From: an uncultured Blautia sp.
GTDB taxonomy: Bacteria; Bacillota; Clostridia; Lachnospirales; Lachnospiraceae
Assembly: GCA_938028845.1 (NCBI GenBank)
Contig: CALIZJ010000113.1
Coordinates: 1 to 13,346, forward strand
Direction of reading: 5' to 3'
Length of the DNA stretch: 13,346 nucleotides
In this document: positions 1-5,860 of the stretch, one piece after another
How the letters are laid out: each line of letters starts with the position of its first letter
How positions within the stretch are numbered: position 1 is the first letter of the stretch
The notes under the pieces: model-generated
What the model was told of the DNA's origin: nothing
What the model saw: the letters and a program-made list of their open reading frames with translations, nothing else
The model's database searches: none
Translations under genes and position numbers: made by a program

Positions 1-29
1 TGGAGTTCAGACGTGTGCTCTTCCGATCT
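1..29 (+). other. Illumina TruSeq read-2 adapter remnant (not genomic)
   Basis: These 29 bases match the 3' part of the Illumina TruSeq read-2/index adapter, ending in the diagnostic GCTCTTCCGATCT. The adapter ends exactly where readable ABC-ATPase coding sequence begins on the minus strand (base 30). This is untrimmed library adapter at a contig edge and has no biological role. It truncates the neighbouring gene artificially. The match is from memory of a well-known sequence. Confidence 0.96.
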
Positions 30-149
30 TACAAAATTTTCTGCTTTTCTTCGTTTAAACTTTAAAAGATTCTGTTTGATAGAGGTTTTTTTCAGGTTCC
101 GGTAACTGATGACCAGATCCTTCACCTCAATAGCATACCTTTCTTCCAT
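30..149 (-). CDS. ABC exporter ATP-binding subunit, TagH/Wzt-type (N-terminal fragment)
   Basis: Forty codons are readable from ATG at 149 down to base 30, where adapter sequence interrupts the gene. The fragment starts MEERYAIEVKDLVISY, the usual opening beta-strand of polysaccharide or teichoic acid export ATPases, followed by a basic stretch (KFKRRK) before the expected Walker A. Walker A, signature and Walker B motifs lie beyond the contig edge, so the assignment rests on this opening and on the partner permease. The start lies one base after the permease stop, with the ribosome binding site (AAAGGTGA) inside the permease 3' end. This suggests translational coupling and one transcript. 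The ATPase would power export of an undecaprenol- or lipid-linked glycan. The break is artificial, not a pseudogene. Confidence 0.8.
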
Positions 150-150
150 A

Positions 151-936
151 TCAGATCACCTTTACATAACTGTTTTCATTTCTATAAATTTTCCATACCC
201 CGGCAATGCTTATCAGCAGCCCTACAATAAGCCAGACGAACAAAAGGAGAAGATCCGGAGTTCTTCCATATAAAATGCTGTCTCGCATAGAAGACAAAAG
301 AAATGCTACAGGATTGATCTTGCAGATGATCTCTCCGTAGGGGGCGGGAAGCTTTGAGGTTATGTTCCAGAAAATACCCGTCATGTAAAATACCAGGCGG
401 AGACCTATGTGAACTACATTGTAAAGGTCTTCGATAAAAACTCCATAGTGGAGCAGGAAGCACCCGATTCCGAATGTGATCAGTGCGAGAGCTGCTAAAA
501 TAGGCAGGGCAAAAATGACGTTGTAGGTCATAGGTACCCGATAGGCTATAAGCATGATGACCACGATTCCGAAAGATACAAACATTTTAAATCCGTTTAC
601 GCCCATTTTAACGATCAGAAGGATATATTTGGGAAGATATACCTTAGAGACAATGGGCTTGTTCTGCTTTACGATACGTACGCTTTGCAGCATGGTCTTG
701 TTAAAAAAGTCCCATAACGTAATGCCGATAAAAATAAATATGGTAAAATACTTCTCTCTGGAATCAAACACTGTTCCGAAAATAAAATTGTAGATCAGCA
801 TGAAACATAAAGGTTCAAGGACCCACCACAGCCAGTTCAGATAGGAATTGGCAACCTCTGATTTTAGCTGTGCCTTCGATGAGTAGATAGCGTATTTCCA
901 GTATTTTTTCATATCAGCCTTAAATTTTTTGTACAT
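151..936 (-). CDS. ABC-2 type polysaccharide/teichoic acid export permease (TagG/Wzm-like)
   Basis: This 261-residue protein has the length and layout of the ABC-2 permeases TagG, Wzm and KpsM. It has a short charged cytosolic N-terminus with the family-typical segment around residues 25-40 (SEVANSYLNWLWWVLEPL), then about six hydrophobic segments. The family-type motif KQNKPIVSKVYLPKYIL lies between TM2 and TM3, and the later 'NITSKLPAPYGEIICKINP' stretch resembles the conserved NP region of these permeases. It would form the membrane channel for a lipid-linked surface glycan, with the ATPase encoded just downstream. The start at 936 is supported by AAGGAG seven bases upstream. It is divergently transcribed from the acyltransferase and has its own promoter and structured leader. 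TagG (teichoic acid) and Wzm (O-antigen-like) cannot be told apart here. Confidence 0.88.
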   Translation of the reverse strand: MYKKFKADMKKYWKYAIYSSKAQLKSEVANSYLNWLWWVLEPLCFMLIYNFIFGTVFDSREKYFTIFIFIGITLWDFFNKTMLQSVRIVKQNKPIVSKVYLPKYILLIVKMGVNGFKMFVSFGIVVIMLIAYRVPMTYNVIFALPILAALALITFGIGCFLLHYGVFIEDLYNVVHIGLRLVFYMTGIFWNITSKLPAPYGEIICKINPVAFLLSSMRDSILYGRTPDLLLLFVWLIVGLLISIAGVWKIYRNENSYVKVI

Positions 937-943
937 AAAAACG

Positions 944-1058
944 CTCCTTGGCTGACGGAAGACCGTCCGTATTTATCCTATAGTCCGCAGCGGGATATCC
1001 CAATTGCTGCGGCGGTTTAAATCCATATCATAATACACTAAGGCAAGGGGATTTACAA
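944..1058 (-). promoter_or_regulatory. Promoter and structured 5' leader of the exporter operon
   Basis: On the minus strand a sigma-A-type promoter reads TTGTAA (1058-1053), 17-bp spacer, TATTAT (1035-1030). Transcription would start near 1023 and leave a leader of roughly 87 nt. Two hairpins are visible in that leader. One has 7-bp arms CCGCAGC/GCTGCGG (985-991 with 1006-1012). A second, GACGG-loop-CCGTC (954-967), sits four bases before the Shine-Dalgarno at 949-944. Neither has a U-run, so they are more likely RNA structure or protein sites than terminators. Promoter spacing is good, but function is inferred from sequence only. Confidence 0.6.
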
Positions 1059-1100
1059 GGGGAAAACTGCCGCAAATGCAAAGGAATCGGATAAAATATG

Positions 1101-1144
1101 CACAAAATTTTAAATTTGTGTTCCAAAAAAGATAAAAGTATGTT
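1101..1144 (+). promoter_or_regulatory. Candidate promoter with inverted repeat upstream of acyltransferase
   Basis: TTGTGT (1116-1121), a 17-bp spacer and TATGTT (1139-1144) form a weak-to-moderate sigma-A promoter. It lies about 38 bp before the acyltransferase start. The -35 box overlaps the right arm of an AT-rich imperfect palindrome, with arms CACAAA (1101-1106) and TTTGTG (1115-1120), which could be an operator. The match to consensus is partial, so this is a candidate. Confidence 0.4.
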
Positions 1145-1170
1145 ATTCTTTAGTCATAAAATTATTACAG

Positions 1171-1177
1171 GGTGAGG
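1171..1177 (+). promoter_or_regulatory. Ribosome binding site deciding the acyltransferase start
   Basis: GGTGAGG lies four bases before ATG 1182 and one base before the in-frame TTG 1179. This favours the ATG start. Confidence 0.55.
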
Positions 1178-1181
1178 ATTG

Positions 1182-2447
1182 ATGAAACAGGGAGCAAAGA
1201 TAAAAACAACACCATATTCGAACCTGGTGGACAATATAAAGGTCCTGCTTATTTTTCTGGTGGTATTTAACCATATTATTGCATTTCAGCTGGTAAAAGT
1301 GGATATTGTGATTCGTTATATCTGGTATGCGATCACCATCTTTCATATGCCGGCGTTTATTTTTGTCTCGGGATACCTTTCCAAGAAGCCGCAGGATGTA
1401 TTGAAAAATTTAAAGAATTTGTTAATTCCTTATATATTAGGGTACACCCTCACTTGGTATTCCCAGATTTGGCTTGGAAATTCCATGGATTATGAACTTT
1501 TAAGGCCCTCCGGTACGGTTATGTGGTACCTTCTGGCACTGTTTGTTTATCGGCTGACTATTCAGGCGATGGGCAAGGTCAGGTTTATTGTGCCTTTAAG
1601 TATTATCGTTGCTTTGTGGGCGGGTACACGGCCGGAGTTTACTACCTATCTGTCTACTTCAAGGATCGTAGTATTTTTCCCGTTTTTTGCGGCAGGCTAT
1701 CTGTGGAAAAGCGAATATACAGATGCCGTACGGAAATTTAAGGGAAAATGGGTACTTATCCCATTATCTGGCTTTCTGCTGTATGCCGTACCCAATTATA
1801 TGATCACCAATGAAATTCCCATAGATATTTTCAGGGGAAACCATTCTTATCTGGTCTGCGGACTTCCGGATGGGGAGGGAATGGTCATTCGTCTTTTGAT
1901 GTATCTGGTTTCTTTTACGCTGATCCTTACATTTTTTGCGCTGCTTCCGGATATCCGGCTTCCGCTGACTTTTATTGGAAGGAACACCATGGGGATATAT
2001 TTCTTCCATTATCCGATCCTGATCATCATGAATGGGCTTTTGATCCTTAAGATTCCGGAGCTTTTAAATGTATGGTCACTTCTCGGAATCTCGCTGGTCA
2101 TGGTACTGATCCTGGGAAGCCCGCCGGTAGACTGGCTGTATACAAACTGCCTGAATCTTTTAACCTTTATCTTGTTTAAGAAGGAAAAGAAGGTTAAGGA
2201 TGAAGGTCTGGAAGACGAGTACGACGAAGAGAAAAAATATGAAATCCTCCGTAAGCGCCGGCAGGCCATCGAGGAACTGGCTGCGACTTTAGAAACGGAG
2301 AAACAGGAAAATAAAAGGTTTTCACAAAAAACAGACGAGGACTTTAGTCTGGACAAGAATGTGGCGGCAGATAAAGACTTTGATCATGACAGAAATTTTG
2401 TAGAAGAGGCGAAGAAAAGTCTTGAAGAGGAAGAAAGGCAGTCCTGA
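1182..2447 (+). CDS. Membrane acyltransferase (Acyl_transf_3 family) with charged C-terminal tail
   Basis: This 421-residue polytopic membrane protein resembles the acyltransferase-3 / fucose-4-O-acetylase-like group, which move an acyl group (usually acetyl) from the cytosolic side onto surface glycans. The first membrane helix holds the family-typical NIKVLLIFLVVFNH with His31. 'FHMPAFIFVSGYL' after TM2 and 'IGRNTMGIYFFHYPILI' late in the protein are also typical. About ten hydrophobic segments end near residue 330. A highly charged Lys/Glu/Asp tail of about 90 residues follows and is not part of the usual family core. ATG at 1182 is preferred over the in-frame TTG at 1179, because GGTGAGG (1171-1177) leaves only one base before TTG but four before ATG. 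A role in acetylating the polymer handled by neighbouring genes is inferred from context. Confidence 0.85.
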   Translation: MKQGAKIKTTPYSNLVDNIKVLLIFLVVFNHIIAFQLVKVDIVIRYIWYAITIFHMPAFIFVSGYLSKKPQDVLKNLKNLLIPYILGYTLTWYSQIWLGNSMDYELLRPSGTVMWYLLALFVYRLTIQAMGKVRFIVPLSIIVALWAGTRPEFTTYLSTSRIVVFFPFFAAGYLWKSEYTDAVRKFKGKWVLIPLSGFLLYAVPNYMITNEIPIDIFRGNHSYLVCGLPDGEGMVIRLLMYLVSFTLILTFFALLPDIRLPLTFIGRNTMGIYFFHYPILIIMNGLLILKIPELLNVWSLLGISLVMVLILGSPPVDWLYTNCLNLLTFILFKKEKKVKDEGLEDEYDEEKKYEILRKRRQAIEELAATLETEKQENKRFSQKTDEDFSLDKNVAADKDFDHDRNFVEEAKKSLEEEERQS

Positions 2448-2466
2448 GGGATTGTCTTTCTTTTTA
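2431..2466 (+). terminator. Intrinsic terminator overlapping the acyltransferase stop codon
   Basis: A 14-bp stem (2431-2444 with 2449-2462, two G-U pairs) closes on a TGAG loop that contains part of the acyltransferase stop codon. A T-rich run (CTTTCTTTTT) follows to 2465. The left arm lies inside the coding sequence. It probably ends or attenuates transcription just before the secreted protein gene at 2494, for which no separate promoter is obvious in the 46-bp gap. Partial readthrough is therefore plausible. Confidence 0.7.
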
Positions 2467-2493
2467 TAAAAAAAGAAAACAGGGGGAAAGAAA

Positions 2494-4398
2494 ATGAAAA
2501 AGAGAGTTTTAGCAGTGCTGATGACAGCGGCGCTTATTGTTGGGGCGTGCCCCGCCTATGCGTGGGGAGAGGAACTGTCTGCTTCGCAGATCCAGGCCTT
2601 TGAAGAGCAGACAGAGGAGTTTCAGGAAGAAGAAAGCGCAGATGCCGGGATTTTGCCGGAGGAAGAACTGCCAGGGGAAGAAGGTACAGAGCCAGAAGAA
2701 ATTGGCGCGGGACAGGACGGTACCGGTCTGGAAGAGATACCCAAAGAAGAGAACGGGGAAGATTTAGAAGACGGTCAGGATGTGGAATTATTTGGGGACG
2801 GTATGGAAAGTGCAGACACGCTATTTACCCAGCCGGAAGAACCGGAGGAATTTTCAGACGGAGGAGAACTTTTTTCCAGTGAGGCGAAAGCCAGTACGTC
2901 CTCCTGTGTGATCACCTCCTGCAGCGGCATTGCACCAGGAAAGATCCGTATTACCGCAAGGGTGCCGTCTCCCGTAAAAAGTGTGGATAAATATTATTAT
3001 TTATTCCAGGTAAATCCCATAAGCAACAAGCTGCAAAAAAGGATTACCAGAACGGCAAAGCCAGAGGCGGCCAAGAGCACCATTACTTTTACCTTGGACA
3101 CTGCCGGGCATCCGGAGTATGTGATGGCGAAATATGCCATTGCCGTAAAAACAAAGTCAGGAAGTAAGCTGACCTCTTTTACACGTGCCAGCGGTACCTC
3201 CTATGTGTCTGCTCCGGAAAAAACATCGGCTAATCAGGCTGCATATTTTGTGCCTGCTACCAAAAAGGGGCTTCAGACTACAAATATCCAGGAGCTTACC
3301 CAAACGAAAAGTAAGACCGCATTTTTCAATCTTCCGGTTTCCATCCTTCTTGCCAATAATGCGGAGAGAGTGCCTTATAAATATAATGGAAAGACATATT
3401 ATTTTAATAAGATCGGAGGCTACACCCAGCTTGTGCGTCAGTGCAATCAAAAGGGAATCCAGGTGACTGTCCAGATCATGCTTGACTGGAGCAGCGCCAC
3501 AAAGTCTCTGACTGCTTCCGGCGCAAAAGGCTCCCGTGCGGCGTACTATGCCTGGAATACGAAAAATGCTGCCGCAAGAGAAAAAATGGAGGCGCTGTTT
3601 TCCTTTACTGCGGAGCTTTTCAGTGCCAATGACTGCTATGTAAGCAACTGGATACTGGGCAATGAGATCAATACCTACAGTGTATGGCACTATCCGGGCA
3701 ATATGTCAAAGGCAGAGTATATCACCAATTACAGTGAGAGTTTCCGCAGCCTTTATAATGCAGTGAGAAGTAAACGTGCCAGTTCCAAGGTCTTTCTCTG
3801 TGTGGATCATTACTGGAATATGACTGTACAGGGTTATGCAGCAAAGGATGTAGTGGATTCGGTGGCGAAAAAACTGAATACCATCCAAAAAGGAGTAAAC
3901 TGGAACCTTGCGTACCACGCATATCCCTACCCCCTGACAGACTGCAGGTTCTGGTCCGGCAAAAACAGCAATTATCTTACAAACCGGGCGGACTCTCCCA
4001 TCATCAGCCTGAATAATTTAAGCGCTCTTACCAGCTATATCCGCAGAACCTACGGAGCGAATACCCGTATTCTGCTTTCAGAACAAGGCTTTACCTCTAC
4101 GGTGGGCCAGGATGCACAGGCTGCGGCTGTGGCGCTGGGGTATTATATTGCCGCCTGCAATCCTATGGTGGATGCTTTTATTATAAGAAGCTATCAGGAC
4201 GAAAGCCATGAGGTGGCGCAGGGACTTGCCATGGGAATCAAGGGAAAGAAAGCCTTTCGCGTGTTTGTAAATATGGATTCTTCCAAGAGTTTGAATTATA
4301 CGAAAACCTATCTGCAAAAACAGGTGGGAACGAAATGGAGCAAAAAAGTCCCGGGCTATAACGCAAAACGTTTGTATACTATGTACCGAAGCGCATAA
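2494..4398 (+). CDS. Secreted DUF5722-like, glycoside-hydrolase-type TIM-barrel protein with acidic linker
   Basis: This 634-residue protein starts with a signal peptide (MKKR, hydrophobic core, cleavage likely after ACPAYA, residue 23). Residues about 24-130 are a low-complexity linker dominated by Glu, Gly, Pro and Asp. Residues about 135-240 look like a beta-sandwich domain, and residues about 245-634 look like a TIM barrel. The barrel resembles the DUF5722 family. It has clan-A-like catalytic signatures: ILGNEIN with Glu391 as likely acid/base and ILLSEQGF with Glu530 as likely nucleophile. Exact family and substrate are unknown. No LPXTG motif, SLH domain or C-terminal membrane anchor is seen, so it is probably released or loosely wall-bound. 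AGGGGG upstream supports the start. Its position between the acyltransferase and the LicD cluster suggests that it trims or remodels the glycan made here. That is inference. Confidence 0.72.
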   Translation: MKKRVLAVLMTAALIVGACPAYAWGEELSASQIQAFEEQTEEFQEEESADAGILPEEELPGEEGTEPEEIGAGQDGTGLEEIPKEENGEDLEDGQDVELFGDGMESADTLFTQPEEPEEFSDGGELFSSEAKASTSSCVITSCSGIAPGKIRITARVPSPVKSVDKYYYLFQVNPISNKLQKRITRTAKPEAAKSTITFTLDTAGHPEYVMAKYAIAVKTKSGSKLTSFTRASGTSYVSAPEKTSANQAAYFVPATKKGLQTTNIQELTQTKSKTAFFNLPVSILLANNAERVPYKYNGKTYYFNKIGGYTQLVRQCNQKGIQVTVQIMLDWSSATKSLTASGAKGSRAAYYAWNTKNAAAREKMEALFSFTAELFSANDCYVSNWILGNEINTYSVWHYPGNMSKAEYITNYSESFRSLYNAVRSKRASSKVFLCVDHYWNMTVQGYAAKDVVDSVAKKLNTIQKGVNWNLAYHAYPYPLTDCRFWSGKNSNYLTNRADSPIISLNNLSALTSYIRRTYGANTRILLSEQGFTSTVGQDAQAAAVALGYYIAACNPMVDAFIIRSYQDESHEVAQGLAMGIKGKKAFRVFVNMDSSKSLNYTKTYLQKQVGTKWSKKVPGYNAKRLYTMYRSA

Positions 4399-4414
4399 GC
4401 GTTTCCTATATCAG

Positions 4415-4465
4415 ATCCCCCCGGGGAAGGAATGGTAATTCTCTTCCAAAGCGGGGGGATTTATG
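4415..4465 (+). terminator. Large GC-rich hairpin, probable terminator after the secreted protein
   Basis: Perfect 9-bp arms ATCCCCCCG (4415-4423) and CGGGGGGAT (4452-4460) enclose a second inner pairing GGAAG/CTTCC (4425-4429 with 4442-4446). Only a short T-poor tail (TTAT) follows, so termination may be weak. The right arm lies directly upstream of the next promoter's -10 region, and the stem partly covers the matching -35 position. Confidence 0.55.
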
Positions 4466-4488
4466 CTATAATGCGTATTATGGCATAA
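4444..4488 (+). promoter_or_regulatory. Extended -10 promoter embedded in a 28-bp inverted repeat
   Basis: TGCTATAAT (4464-4472) is a perfect extended -10 element (TGn plus TATAAT). TTCCAA at 4444-4449, 17 bp upstream, is a poor -35, as is common with extended -10 promoters. The -10 sits inside an inverted repeat at 4461-4488: arms TTATGCTATAAT and ATTATGGCATAA around GCGT, with one T-G mismatch per arm. A repressor bound here would cover the -10 box directly. This is the only good promoter seen ahead of the five-gene cluster. Confidence 0.62.
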
Positions 4489-4555
4489 TCAGCTTCGTGA
4501 TTGGAGAAATTAGAAAAAAGAACAGGAATTTTTCGGAAAGAACAGGTGCAGATAA

Positions 4556-5857
4556 ATGAGGAAAGTCATTACTTATGGAACCTTTGACCTATTTCATCAA
4601 GGGCATTACAATATCATCAAGCGCGCCAAGGAGCAGGGAGATTATCTGATCGTAGGCGTTACCAGCGAAAGCTATGATATAGAGCGTGGGAAGCTTAACG
4701 TAAGAGACAGCCTTTTAAAGAGGATCGAGAATGTCCGAAAGACAGGCTTTGCCGATGAGATCATCATTGAAGAATACCAGGGACAGAAAGTAAGCGATAT
4801 CATCAAATATAATATTGATGTCCTGGTAGTGGGCTCAGACTGGAGAGGAAAGTTTGATTACCTTAAAAATTACTGTGAGGTAAAGTACCTGGAACGGACG
4901 AAAAATATATCCAGCACTCAGCTTAGGGGAGAGGGCACTATTTATAACGTAGGAGTAGTGACAGAAGATACCAATGATAGCGGCATTGTGGTGGAATCCA
5001 AATATGTAAGCGGCGTTCATGTGGAAAGCGTTTACTCGGAAAACGAGGAAGTGGCAAAAGAATTCTGTGAAAAGTATGAACTGGATTCCTATAAGACAGA
5101 TTATGAAAAATTTCTTTCTACCTTAGATATTGTATATGTTAAGGCTTCTTTGAAAAACAGGGCGGCGTATATTGAAAAGGCTATCGAAAAGGGAAAGTAT
5201 GTGATCAGCGATTCTCCCATGACTTTGGAACCGGAAACCTTAAAGTCACTGTTTGCAAAAGCTGTGGAACATAATGTGGTTTTAGTGGAAAAGATCATGC
5301 TGGTTTATTTAAGAGCCTTTAACCAGCTTGTGTGGCTGACCCATGGAGATCTTGTGGGCAATGTGGTGAGCGTGAAGTGCGCCATTTCCCAGGATGATTT
5401 CGACGGGGGAAAGACGTTTAACGAGACGGTGGTTCATGCTATCTGCGCAGTTATCAAGCTTTTAGGAATGAACTGCATTGAGGTGACCAGCAATGCGGTT
5501 AAGGATGAAAAGGGAAACTTTATATATGATATGATCACTATGAAGTACCCGGGGGCGCTGGCTACCATTGAGATCGGCTCCACAGTGGATATCGAAAATG
5601 AGTTAGTGATCATCGGAAGCAAAGGGAGAGTGACCGTGCCTAATGACTGGTGGAATACCGGTTATTTTGAGGCGAAGGTGGATGGAAATGAATTCCTGAA
5701 AAGATACAGCTTTAACTTTGAGGGAAATGGTTTCCGCTATCTTCTCCAGGAGCTGATGATCATGATAAGCGATAAAAGAACAGAGTGTACCAGGCTGTTT
5801 TATGAGGAATCACAGGCCCTGGTACAGATCCTGAAAAAAATTAACCAGAGGGGATAA
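4556..5857 (+). CDS. TagD-like cytidylyltransferase fused to a degenerate Gfo/Idh/MocA-type domain
   Basis: Residues 1-128 are a complete glycerol-3-phosphate cytidylyltransferase-type domain (B. subtilis TagD is about 129 residues). It has GTFDLFHQGH with the HxGH CTP-binding motif at 14-17 and the RTxxISST signature at 114-121. Such enzymes join CTP and a polyol or alcohol phosphate to give a CDP-alcohol. Residues about 130-433 resemble a Gfo/Idh/MocA oxidoreductase: a Rossmann-like half with 'DYEKFLSTLDIVYVKAS', then the alpha/beta C-terminal half with His294 at the usual helix. The expected glycine-rich loop after VGVV reads TEDTND (136-141), and the catalytic EKP motif reads DSP (219-221). 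NAD(P) binding and catalysis are therefore doubtful. It is the first gene of the cluster and ends 3 bp before licD-like gene 1. The substrate may be glycerol phosphate or another alcohol phosphate. Confidence 0.82.
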   Translation: MRKVITYGTFDLFHQGHYNIIKRAKEQGDYLIVGVTSESYDIERGKLNVRDSLLKRIENVRKTGFADEIIIEEYQGQKVSDIIKYNIDVLVVGSDWRGKFDYLKNYCEVKYLERTKNISSTQLRGEGTIYNVGVVTEDTNDSGIVVESKYVSGVHVESVYSENEEVAKEFCEKYELDSYKTDYEKFLSTLDIVYVKASLKNRAAYIEKAIEKGKYVISDSPMTLEPETLKSLFAKAVEHNVVLVEKIMLVYLRAFNQLVWLTHGDLVGNVVSVKCAISQDDFDGGKTFNETVVHAICAVIKLLGMNCIEVTSNAVKDEKGNFIYDMITMKYPGALATIEIGSTVDIENELVIIGSKGRVTVPNDWWNTGYFEAKVDGNEFLKRYSFNFEGNGFRYLLQELMIMISDKRTECTRLFYEESQALVQILKKINQRG

Positions 5858-5860
5858 CCA

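Noticed and set aside
30..149. ABC ATPase fragment as a pseudogene
   Set aside because: The break coincides exactly with adapter sequence, so it is an assembly edge and not a mutation.
1179..1181. TTG start for the acyltransferase
   Set aside because: Only one base from the Shine-Dalgarno; the adjacent ATG at 1182 is better placed.
3157..3690. Minus-strand open frame (177 codons) opposite the secreted barrel protein
   Set aside because: Lies wholly within a well-supported plus-strand gene and has no recognisable domain.
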